Shown: in pieces, positions 1 to 7,776 of the stretch
Layout: every line of letters starts with the position of its first letter
Numbering within the stretch: position 1 is the stretch's first letter
Origin: a bacterium
Lineage (GTDB): Bacteria; UBP14; UBA6098; JAFGQG01
Direction of reading: 5' to 3'
Length of the DNA: 36,564 bases
Assembly: GCA_016930435.1 (NCBI GenBank)
Contig: JAFGGQ010000117.1
Coordinates: forward strand, 1-36,564
Notes under the pieces: generated by a model
What the model saw: the letters and a program-made list of their open reading frames with translations, nothing else
Databases searched by the model: none
What the model was told of the DNA's origin: nothing
Translations under genes and position numbers: made by a program

Positions 1-15
1 GAAATAAAGCTATTT

Positions 16-1770
16 CTATGTAATAAAACCCTTTAAATTTTTTTCAATAATCTCATATAATTTTTCAAATTCAAGGGGTTTTTCCTTTAGGAAGATTCCC
101 TTCAGGCCATCTTTAACCGCTTTCACTATGGCATGATCCGGGTCGTAACCAAAGGCGGTAATAAGCACAACGCAGGTATTGGAATTTTTGTCTTTTGCTG
201 CCTTGAAAACATCATAACCGTTTTTATGTGGCATCTTAATATCGGAAACGATGAGGTCATAATCATTATTATGAATTTTATCGATCGCTTCGCGCCCATC
301 CTTTGCCTGATCGACTTCAAATCCCTTCTTGTTAAGGAACCGGGCGATTCCCATCCGGATGATATCATCATCGTCAGCTACCAGCAGTTTTTTTCCCTGG
401 CATAGTTTATCCAGGGCGGAAACCCTCTTGAAAGTCCTTTCCACAGAGATTTCCGGAATATTGATCATGGGAAGGTCGCCGATATAATCGACATCTTCGA
501 GCTTGTTGGAGGGATCCGTCAACTGCTTTGTAATATCGCGGATCTTTAGTACCGAAGACCGGAGTTCAGTGAGGATATCATTTACTTCCTCCTGATTAAT
601 ATTCTCATTATCTTGCCATTTAGCCGCTCCGAAAATATCTTCCAATGTTTTTTCCAGGGTTATGATCTCCTGGAGATAATTATTCACCCTGTGGGTTAGT
701 CCAATGATCACCTTATGAACAATCATCCTTTTTTCCATCTCGATCACTTTTTCCTGAAGGGCAAGTATTTCCCTGAGGTCCTTTCCTATCCATTCTGTTC
801 CTATCAGATTATTATCTTCATCATAGAGCAGTGAGGCGGATACACTGACCGGGATAATCTCACCGGAAGCAGTTCTCATTCGGGTATCCTTATTCCTTAA
901 CTGGCCTTCTTTATTTAGTATGCCGAGCGCTTCCCCGGCCTCTTTTTCAGAAGCGAAAATAGCCGCTATCGGGGTCTCTTTTAAATCTGTTGCCTGATAG
1001 CCCAGGATTTTTTCCGCGCTTCTGTTGAATACCACAAAATTCCCATCATAATTTCCGGAGAATATAATGTCGCTGGAGCTTTGGATCAGCTTTTCAAAAT
1101 AATTCTCTGCTTGAGCCAGGTCTTCATATAGCTGGTTTCGTTCTATTATTGAAGCCGCTTCCCTGGCAAACAACTCCAGCACCTTCAGTGATTCATCGGT
1201 CGGCTTCAAACCGTCATAAGGATCGTCAACAGAAAGGACTCCTAATATCTTTCCCTTTTTATTTTTAAGGGGAATAAAGAGCATATCATTTGGATGCCAG
1301 CCCTTGAATTGATCCGCTTCAATATGGCTGGGCAGTCCCTTGATGCGGGAAGCCAATTCGGTATCGTGTCGGATATAATAGGAACGGCTTATTCGGTAAG
1401 CGGGTGAAAAGATTGCCTTCCAAATCTCCGGGGCAAGAGGCGGGGAGTTTTTATGCGCTTCAATCTCTTCGCTTGTCAAACCGCCGTAACCGACGCTTAC
1501 GCGGTTCCAATCTTCATCGAATAAAGAGATAATTGCCCGGTGGAATAATCGAGCCAACAGAATCCCCCGGGCGATTAAACCCAATTCATCACCCAGAGTC
1601 AACTTCTCCTGTAGTTTTTTAGAAACCGAAAACAGGATAAACAGCTGGTGTGTTTTATTGATCAGATTTCGCTTCTCCTGCTGGGCAAGCACCGTCGATT
1701 GCTTCAGGGAGCGCTTTAATTCACGAATCTCTTTCTGCAATTGATTTTTTTGAACGCCATTCTTTTTCAT
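16..1770 (-). CDS. GAF-PAS sensor protein with kinase-like helices and C-terminal receiver domain, lacking an ATPase domain
   Basis: This is a predicted cytoplasmic signalling protein with no signal peptide or membrane segment. A coiled N-terminus (about residues 5-45) leads into a GAF-like sensor domain (about 45-225) and a PAS domain (about 228-345). A helical segment follows with an H-box-like GLTHRVNNYLQ (His near 364), and then a receiver domain (about 465-585). The receiver keeps the acidic cluster VADDDD, the phospho-acceptor Asp in VSDIKMP (near 514), LITAFG, and a KP near the end. What is missing is the HATPase domain (N, G1, G2 boxes), and the residue after the H-box His is Arg instead of the usual Glu or Asp. 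It is therefore unlikely to be an autonomous histidine kinase. It may be a receiver-containing scaffold or phosphotransfer protein. An in-frame TTG lies 12 bases upstream at 1782. I prefer the ATG at 1770, which follows a GGCGGGA stretch. Numbering above counts from the TTG. Confidence 0.8.
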   Translation of the reverse strand: MKKNGVQKNQLQKEIRELKRSLKQSTVLAQQEKRNLINKTHQLFILFSVSKKLQEKLTLGDELGLIARGILLARLFHRAIISLFDEDWNRVSVGYGGLTSEEIEAHKNSPPLAPEIWKAIFSPAYRISRSYYIRHDTELASRIKGLPSHIEADQFKGWHPNDMLFIPLKNKKGKILGVLSVDDPYDGLKPTDESLKVLELFAREAASIIERNQLYEDLAQAENYFEKLIQSSSDIIFSGNYDGNFVVFNRSAEKILGYQATDLKETPIAAIFASEKEAGEALGILNKEGQLRNKDTRMRTASGEIIPVSVSASLLYDEDNNLIGTEWIGKDLREILALQEKVIEMEKRMIVHKVIIGLTHRVNNYLQEIITLEKTLEDIFGAAKWQDNENINQEEVNDILTELRSSVLKIRDITKQLTDPSNKLEDVDYIGDLPMINIPEISVERTFKRVSALDKLCQGKKLLVADDDDIIRMGIARFLNKKGFEVDQAKDGREAIDKIHNNDYDLIVSDIKMPHKNGYDVFKAAKDKNSNTCVVLITAFGYDPDHAIVKAVKDGLKGIFLKEKPLEFEKLYEIIEKNLKGFIT

Positions 1771-1797
1771 TTTTCCCGCCAAAATAACTATTGATAC

Positions 1798-1825
1798 ATA
1801 GTATAGAAATATCTCTTTCCCGCAA
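1798..1825 (-). promoter_or_regulatory. weak candidate promoter for the GAF-PAS-receiver gene
   Basis: Reading the minus strand, TTGCGG (1825-1820) and TACTAT (1803-1798) are separated by 16 bases, about 28 bases before the ATG at 1770. The match to a housekeeping promoter is modest. It is listed because the 16-base spacing is the same as in the better promoters of this window. Confidence 0.25.
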
Positions 1826-1922
1826 GGGTTTTTTAGCTTCTCCCTCCATAAATCAGGATATAATTCCGCAACTTTTTCATAGTAGAATTAATAGCGGTAT
1901 TTTCAGATTCCCTATTTAAACA

Positions 1923-1950
1923 TTGACAAGAGCTTCTCCCATTCTATATT
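1923..1950 (+). promoter_or_regulatory. sigma70-type promoter for the double ABC ATPase gene
   Basis: TTGACA (1923-1928) and TATATT (1945-1950) are 16 bases apart. The predicted transcription start near 1957 leaves a leader of only about 13 bases before the ATG at 1970. No Shine-Dalgarno-like sequence is visible in it, so there is no room for a riboswitch or attenuator. Confidence 0.6.
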
Positions 1951-1969
1951 TTGTGTGCTATAAAGCAAG

Positions 1970-3448
1970 ATGATCAATCTCCATAACATATCCTTTAAAT
2001 ATCCCGGAGAAACGGAACCTGCGGTTAATGATATCAGCCTCAGCATTGCTACCGACCAGGTTATTTCCATAATTGGGGCAAATGGTTCCGGTAAAACCAC
2101 GCTTGGGCTTTTGATTGCCGGCATATTGCACCCTTCCAGCGGAAAAGTATTGGTTAAAGGACTTAATACGGTTTCTCCCGAACATCGTTTTGAGCTTCGA
2201 AAAACCATCAGTATTGTTTTTCAGAATCCTGAAGACCAGATCATCACTACTTCTATCGAAACAGAGCTTGCTTTCGGGCCCGAAAACCTGTCCTTCCCGC
2301 CTGAAATGATCAGGAAGCAGTTAGCGTGGTCCATGAATTTCTTTAACTTTTCCAAACACATTCACAGTAATCCCTGTCATCTTTCGGGCGGGGAAAAAGA
2401 ACTGCTGGCCCTGGCTTCGATCTTCACAATGGCCCCTCAGGTAATTATCCTTGATGAACCAACATGCTTTCTGGACTTTCAGGGTAGGCGGAAATTTTAC
2501 AATTATATAGAAGGACTCCATCGGAAGCATGGAGTAGGAATTATCAATATTACACAGAACGAGTCTGAAACCCAGGGATGCGACCGGGTTCTGCTCCTTG
2601 AAAAAGGCCGGCTTGCTTTTGACGGAAGCCCCTCCGAAATACAGGAAACGCAAGCTTACAAACGTTTACTCAAATACAAAAGGAAAGCTGCTATTCCGGT
2701 TACAGCTACATCATCTTATAATACTCCGAACGGTGAAACTGTTATCCAGCTCCAGTCGCTTAAATTCAGCTATGGGGAGGAATCAGATTTCAAAATGGAA
2801 ATTGACCAATTAAGCTTTCAAAGGGGTCAGCCAACAGGCCTGGTAGGCTCCACCGGTTCAGGAAAAACCACGCTTCTTCAGATACTCGGTGGATTAGAAA
2901 AACCCCTATCGGGAAAGGTACTTAAAAAAGGGAGAACGGGGATACTCTTCCAATTTCCGGAAAAGCAATTGTTCAGTAAAACTGTCATCGAGGATGTTCA
3001 GTTTGGACCTCAAAACCTTGGTAATCCCAATCCCGAAACGATCGCCAGTGAATATCTCGATATAATGAATATACCGCAGGAGTACTTTCAGCGCTCACCT
3101 TTCCATCTCAGTCTGGGCGAGCAACGGAAAGTAGGGATCGCCGGTGTGCTTTCTACTCAACCCGATATCGCCCTCCTGGACGAGCCGACAATAGCTTTGG
3201 ACTCCAAATCCATTGCTATTTTGGTTAAAGTACTAAAAAAACTGATTGCCGTGGGCACCACGCTGATAATTGCCTCTCATGATATGGAGTTTCTTAACAG
3301 CCTGGTTACCAGGGTCATTTACCTTGAAAAGGGAAAAGTACGATATGACGGCACCAGGGAAGAACTGTTTTATTCCCCAAAACTAACCCGGCAACTGGGA
3401 TTATCTGATAAGATTATTCAGGAATATTATGATACGGAGATTATATAA
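1970..3448 (+). CDS. fused tandem ATPase of an energy-coupling factor (ECF) type ABC transporter
   Basis: Two complete ABC ATPase domains lie in one 492-residue chain, as in fused EcfA/CbiO-type proteins that power vitamin or metal uptake through an EcfT membrane subunit and an S component. Domain 1 has Walker A GANGSGKT (36-43), Q-loop FQNPEDQ (84-90), signature LSGGEKE (138-144) and Walker B VIILDEP (158-164). Its H-loop reads ITQN, with Gln 195 where His is usual. Domain 2 has GSTGSGKT, LSLGEQRK, IALLDEP and a normal ASHD H-loop. The FGPENL and FGPQNL stretches after the Q-loops are typical of ECF ATPases. No EcfT or S-component gene lies next to it: the upstream gene is divergent and the downstream feature is a tRNA. 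The substrate cannot be inferred. The gene has its own promoter and an almost absent leader. Confidence 0.88.
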   Translation: MINLHNISFKYPGETEPAVNDISLSIATDQVISIIGANGSGKTTLGLLIAGILHPSSGKVLVKGLNTVSPEHRFELRKTISIVFQNPEDQIITTSIETELAFGPENLSFPPEMIRKQLAWSMNFFNFSKHIHSNPCHLSGGEKELLALASIFTMAPQVIILDEPTCFLDFQGRRKFYNYIEGLHRKHGVGIINITQNESETQGCDRVLLLEKGRLAFDGSPSEIQETQAYKRLLKYKRKAAIPVTATSSYNTPNGETVIQLQSLKFSYGEESDFKMEIDQLSFQRGQPTGLVGSTGSGKTTLLQILGGLEKPLSGKVLKKGRTGILFQFPEKQLFSKTVIEDVQFGPQNLGNPNPETIASEYLDIMNIPQEYFQRSPFHLSLGEQRKVGIAGVLSTQPDIALLDEPTIALDSKSIAILVKVLKKLIAVGTTLIIASHDMEFLNSLVTRVIYLEKGKVRYDGTREELFYSPKLTRQLGLSDKIIQEYYDTEII

Positions 3449-3675
3449 TCCCGTAAAATGCAGCTGATAATGTTGTATATAAGTTATATATTTGATGAAC
3501 ATGTATTTATGAGTATTACGAATTGTACAAAAAAATGCAAATTTGATCCCGGAGCCTATATTCGAATATTCTGTTTTTCGATATTTCAGTCATTATAGTT
3601 AATTGCAACTGCATTAAAAGGGTGAAATAATAATAAACCTAATTTTCATATATCGATACATGGCTGAAATTTTGC

Positions 3676-3703
3676 TTGACAAATTTTTTGCATCAAATAT
3701 TAT
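3676..3703 (+). promoter_or_regulatory. sigma70-type promoter for tRNA-Ala
   Basis: TTGACA (3676-3681) and TATTAT (3698-3703) are separated by 16 bases and end 16 bases before the tRNA. It is the only clear promoter between the ABC ATPase gene and the long protease block downstream, so that block may be partly transcribed from it. Confidence 0.6.
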
Positions 3704-3719
3704 AGTACACTAAAAATCT

Positions 3720-3792
3720 GGGGCCTTAGCTCAACTGGGAGAGCATTACGCTGGCAGCGTAATGGTTAGGGGTTCGAGTCCCCTAGGCTCCA
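3720..3792 (+). tRNA. tRNA-Ala, anticodon GGC
   Basis: The 73-base sequence folds as a complete cloverleaf. The 7-bp acceptor stem (GGGGCCT with AGGCTCC) has one G-U pair. The D arm is GCTC/GAGC, the anticodon arm TTACG/CGTAA with loop CTGGCAG, and the T arm AGGGG/CCCCT with loop TTCGAGT. The anticodon GGC reads alanine codon GCC. The discriminator base is A, and the terminal CCA is not encoded, so it must be added after transcription. The next protein gene starts 80 bases downstream with no visible terminator in between. Confidence 0.95.
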
Positions 3793-3812
3793 TTTTGTTT
3801 TTAAACGAGAAA

Positions 3813-3896
3813 AGGGGAATTAATCCAGGTTTGCAGTTATTTTTGTGATAGAACGAGAACTTTAAATTCTGTATGATAGAGATGAATAATTCCCCT
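3813..3896 (+). repeat. 10-bp perfect inverted repeat spanning the start of the PorU-like gene
   Basis: AGGGGAATTA (3813-3822) is the exact reverse complement of TAATTCCCCT (3887-3896). The arms flank both candidate start codons (3873 and 3882), and the right arm lies inside the first codons. In mRNA they could pair and enclose the translation start in a 64-base loop. Whether this regulates translation is inference. Confidence 0.45.
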
Positions 3897-6800
3897 ATCA
3901 ATAACAATAGTAAATTAACAGGGATTTTGCTTTTCAGGCATATTAAATCCATTTTATTAATGATTTTTTTAATGGCTTCCAGCTATGCCTGGTCTGCTTT
4001 GGATGTGGTTTATTCAGGAAGTGGACTCCTGGAATTCAGTCTGTCCCCGCCGGAACCGCAACTCCTGGAAACCATAATAGAAGGTGACCAATATTACCAG
4101 GTATCAATGGAGGGTTATAATCTTATTTCCAAACCGGGTTCCCCCATTCTCCCTTACAGGGTGATCAGTTTCGGTATCCCCTTCGATTCTGAGATATTAA
4201 TTGAGGTAGATTCCGTTTCCTTTATAGAAATGGAAGATATCAAAGTGCTTCCTAATGATACGGTGGTAGGGTTTTCGGAAGAAGCTATCCTGGAGCAGCG
4301 GTCAATGTTCAAATCTGACCCTGATATTTATGAAAAACCGGAATTCTTCCCTGAGCAATGGTATCGGTTCCAGACCACCGAATTTCGTTCACAGAGGCTC
4401 GGCCAAATTACAATTTATCCCGTCCGGTTTAGTCCCAGCCGGGAAAAGTTAACTATTTTAAGATATATCAGTTTTGAAATCCGGTTTAGTACTTCCCCAA
4501 AAGGCGGATATATTGATGAAGGCGAGCTGGAAGCAGTTCTGAAAAACCTGTTGATCAATTATGAGCAGGCTCGGAATTTCCGCTACCAGGCCCCCCGGCA
4601 GGATGGGCTAAAGAACCCCTTTGGTTATTCGGACCAATGGTATAAGCTTTACATCGAAAATGATGGGATTTATCAGTTGACCTACACATACCTTATGAAT
4701 AATGGCATTGACCCTTCCTCTATCGACTATTCAACCCTTCGGGTCTTTAATGGCGGTGGCAAAGAGCTCGATGCCAGCCTGCCGGTTCTGGATCAGGAGT
4801 TTATGGAAGTGCCCATCTATACCGTTGGCGATCAGGATGGCAATTTCGATGCTCAGGATTATCTTCTATTCTGGGGAAGCGCTGCCGATGGTTGGGAAAT
4901 GCAGCCGGACGGAGATTTTCGTTACTACTATCATTTCCTGGAGGACCAGAATGTTTACTGGCTGACCTTTAATACACTTTTTCCTTCAGACCCACTTAGG
5001 ATGGAGATAGTTAGCACTGCATTCACTTCGGATTCCGCCCTGGACAAGGGTTGGTATCTCAAACACTGGGAATATGATTATGTATGGAAGGACAACATGG
5101 ATTGGTACTGGGGACAGTTCCAGACTAAAACATTCTGGTTGAATGATGAGAGAATCAGGGAAGGTGAGGCAGCCCACTTGTTCTCAAGGTTTCTGGGAGA
5201 TGCCATTGAAGTTAATGGTACAAATGCTGTTTTTGACCGGGACATTTATGGGCATACATCAGAAGCACTACAGCCGGGTAATAATCAGATTGAGATATTT
5301 TATTTTACCGTTAAAAACCTTGAATATTTTCAAATTGAGTATCAGATCAACCTGCAGGCGCAGGATGGCATCCTTGATTTCGCCTATCGCGATTCACTGG
5401 AAACACCGGGCTTCAGGGTTTCCGGTTTCACTGAACCACCACTGGTATTCCAGATAAGGGACCGTTTGCAGGTCCGAAAATTTGAGAACCTGCAGTCCGA
5501 AGGCTCTTCCTATATATTTAGTGACACTATGGAATGCGCCCGGTATTACTGCTTGACCGAGGGGCAATTTAAAAACCCGGCGAGAATTGAGCCAGCAATC
5601 CTCGCCGGACTTCGGGATACTTCTAATGCTGGGCAATATGTAATATTGACTCCGGAAGTACTTGATCCTTCGGAGCTGGCAGAATTCAGGCGGTCCTACA
5701 ATGGCTATTCAGTATTTACTGCCACCCTGGAACAGGTCTATGATGAGTTCGGTTGGGGTTTAAAAGACCTCACCGCTATTCGGAATTTCTTTAGATACGC
5801 TTATTATTATTGGGAACGGGCTCCCGAATATGCAGTATTCATAGGCGATGGCCATTATGATTACAACAATGTACTCAATACACCGCCGGTCTATTTTCCA
5901 CCCTGCGGCAAGGATTCCCGCTTTTCAGATGATTGGTATTGCCGGGTTACCACCAGTAATTCTATCCCGGATATCGCCCCCGGCAGGATTCCTGCCAATT
6001 CCCAAACCGAGCTTAACACCATGATCCGGAAGATTAAGGGCTACGAAAATGAACCGGAACTGGGCGAATGGCGCATCAAATTCATGCTTTGCGCCGATGA
6101 TGAATACCAGGGTAATATGATGGATAACCCCTTCTATGAAAGGCATACCAAGGATACTGATGGCTTGTGGAGCTATATCCCCAGCATAGCTGAGATAGTG
6201 CCTCTTTATCTGATAGAATATCCCCGTATCAGTTCCGGCTATAAACCTGCAGCCCGGGACGACTTCATTAAGCTAATTAACCAGGGCGTTCTCATGTTGA
6301 ACTGGTTAGGCCATGGCAACTACCACCTCCTTTCACACGAATCACTGTTCGACAGCAATGTAGAGATCCCGCTATTGGAAAATGCCAACAAATTACCGCT
6401 CCTAATTGCCGCATCATGTGAAGTAGGATTATATCACTATCCCTTCCGGCAATGCATCTCTGAGGAAATGTTCCGTAAAAGCGGCGGTGGGACTATCGGC
6501 TCGATCGGCTCCACAATCCGGACCAATGCATCTTCCAACCGTAACTTAAATTACAGCATATACCATCATTTGTTTATGGGCGAAGAATCTTTGCCTTTGG
6601 GCTGGGCGCTGGCTAACGGCAAATCGGAAGCCGATGACCAGAGTTTCAGCTATATTCTATTTGGGGATCCCGCTACCCGTATTGCCTTTCCCGGCATAGA
6701 AGTCCTAATCGACTCTATGACCCCTGCTTATATCCCAGCCGGAGGTACGGTTTCGTTCAAGGGAAGTATTCATAAAAACGGGGGGTTTTATCCCCAGTTC

Positions 6801-7748
6801 GAGGGAACTGCGCTCGTAAAGGTTTTCGATTCTCAGTACCAAAAAACCTATGTTTCTCCCGATTACACGGACACAGATCCTCCCAGGGAAATATCGGTTA
6901 CTTACAAAAAAAGCGGCAACCTGCTTTTTAACGGGGAATCCGTTGTGGAAGGCGGCAGGTTCGAGTGCGAATTTATCGTTCCCCAGGATGTTTACTGGGG
7001 GGATTCTTTAGCCAAGATACTGGTCTATGCTTACAGTGACACCGAAGATGCCATAGGAGGAAAGGATTCCTTGCTGGTTAGTGGAAGTGATAGCAATATC
7101 TGTACCACTGATTCCATTAGCCCCCTGCTCTCAATTTGGCTGGAAAATGAGAATTTCCAGTCCGGGGATTATGTGAGCAGCAGTCCTAAGCTGCACTGCA
7201 CTATTTCCGACTCCAGCGGAATCAACATTACAGGGGCTCTGGGGCATGCACTTGTATTGATCCTCGACGAGAACAATCTGAACACTATTAACCTGTCCTC
7301 TGAATTTAAGTATTCACTTAATAGCCATACCAATGGTATTGTTGAATATCAATTGTCAGGCCTTAGCCCCGGTGAGCATTCAATTTACCTGAAAGTGTGG
7401 GATAACTGCGGGAATTCAACAACCGAAATAATCTATTTTCAGGTCAGCGAATCCGAACTTGTTATTGATCAACTTTTACCTTATCCCAATCCCTTTCGAA
7501 CAGATACTTATATCACCTTCAACCTGACATCCCCAGCTGAAGTAGAGATCTCTATTTTCACCTTATCTGGCAGACTGGTGAAAAAAATAAAAAATATAAC
7601 TTCACAAATCGGTTTTAATAATATATATTGGGACGGAAATGATAAGGACGGCGAAACTATAGCCAACGGCGTATATTTGGTGAAAGTTTTAGCTCAAAAT
7701 AGCCAGAATGAAGTTATTGAATACACAAAACTTGGAAAAGTAAAATAA
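3873..7748 (+). CDS. PorU-like C25 (gingipain-family) cysteine protease with T9SS-type C-terminal domain
   Basis: A 1291-residue secreted protein. A hydrophobic signal-type stretch occupies about residues 26-42 after a long N-region, so translation may start later than 3873. The segment around residue 250 (QWYKLYIENDGIYQLTY, then GIDPSSID and NGGG) matches the region before the protease domain in PorU sortases. The C25 domain follows, with GDGHYDYNN, catalytic-type His 814 in GHG and Cys 849 in AASCEVG, spaced as in gingipains. The last 80 or so residues form a FlgD-like Ig/sorting domain (PYPNPF, DGETIANGVYLVKV, ending KLGKVK). In known systems PorU removes the sorting signal of T9SS cargo and attaches the cargo to the surface. 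Length and the PorV-like gene 28 bases downstream support a sortase role, but a secreted C25 protease that is itself cargo is possible. No clear ribosome binding site precedes the start. Confidence 0.82.
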   Translation: MIEMNNSPINNNSKLTGILLFRHIKSILLMIFLMASSYAWSALDVVYSGSGLLEFSLSPPEPQLLETIIEGDQYYQVSMEGYNLISKPGSPILPYRVISFGIPFDSEILIEVDSVSFIEMEDIKVLPNDTVVGFSEEAILEQRSMFKSDPDIYEKPEFFPEQWYRFQTTEFRSQRLGQITIYPVRFSPSREKLTILRYISFEIRFSTSPKGGYIDEGELEAVLKNLLINYEQARNFRYQAPRQDGLKNPFGYSDQWYKLYIENDGIYQLTYTYLMNNGIDPSSIDYSTLRVFNGGGKELDASLPVLDQEFMEVPIYTVGDQDGNFDAQDYLLFWGSAADGWEMQPDGDFRYYYHFLEDQNVYWLTFNTLFPSDPLRMEIVSTAFTSDSALDKGWYLKHWEYDYVWKDNMDWYWGQFQTKTFWLNDERIREGEAAHLFSRFLGDAIEVNGTNAVFDRDIYGHTSEALQPGNNQIEIFYFTVKNLEYFQIEYQINLQAQDGILDFAYRDSLETPGFRVSGFTEPPLVFQIRDRLQVRKFENLQSEGSSYIFSDTMECARYYCLTEGQFKNPARIEPAILAGLRDTSNAGQYVILTPEVLDPSELAEFRRSYNGYSVFTATLEQVYDEFGWGLKDLTAIRNFFRYAYYYWERAPEYAVFIGDGHYDYNNVLNTPPVYFPPCGKDSRFSDDWYCRVTTSNSIPDIAPGRIPANSQTELNTMIRKIKGYENEPELGEWRIKFMLCADDEYQGNMMDNPFYERHTKDTDGLWSYIPSIAEIVPLYLIEYPRISSGYKPAARDDFIKLINQGVLMLNWLGHGNYHLLSHESLFDSNVEIPLLENANKLPLLIAASCEVGLYHYPFRQCISEEMFRKSGGGTIGSIGSTIRTNASSNRNLNYSIYHHLFMGEESLPLGWALANGKSEADDQSFSYILFGDPATRIAFPGIEVLIDSMTPAYIPAGGTVSFKGSIHKNGGFYPQFEGTALVKVFDSQYQKTYVSPDYTDTDPPREISVTYKKSGNLLFNGESVVEGGRFECEFIVPQDVYWGDSLAKILVYAYSDTEDAIGGKDSLLVSGSDSNICTTDSISPLLSIWLENENFQSGDYVSSSPKLHCTISDSSGINITGALGHALVLILDENNLNTINLSSEFKYSLNSHTNGIVEYQLSGLSPGEHSIYLKVWDNCGNSTTEIIYFQVSESELVIDQLLPYPNPFRTDTYITFNLTSPAEVEISIFTLSGRLVKKIKNITSQIGFNNIYWDGNDKDGETIANGVYLVKVLAQNSQNEVIEYTKLGKVK

Positions 7749-7776
7749 TTATTTCGAAGAATCAGGAGGTATATTT

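Noticed and set aside
1951-1969. Possible vitamin or metal riboswitch before the ECF-type ATPase
   Set aside because: The promoter lies so close to the start codon that the leader is only about 13 bases, too short for any riboswitch.
3439-3450. GATTATATAATC palindrome at the end of the double ABC ATPase gene
   Set aside because: It is short, AT-only in its centre and lies within the last codons. There is no independent sign of function.
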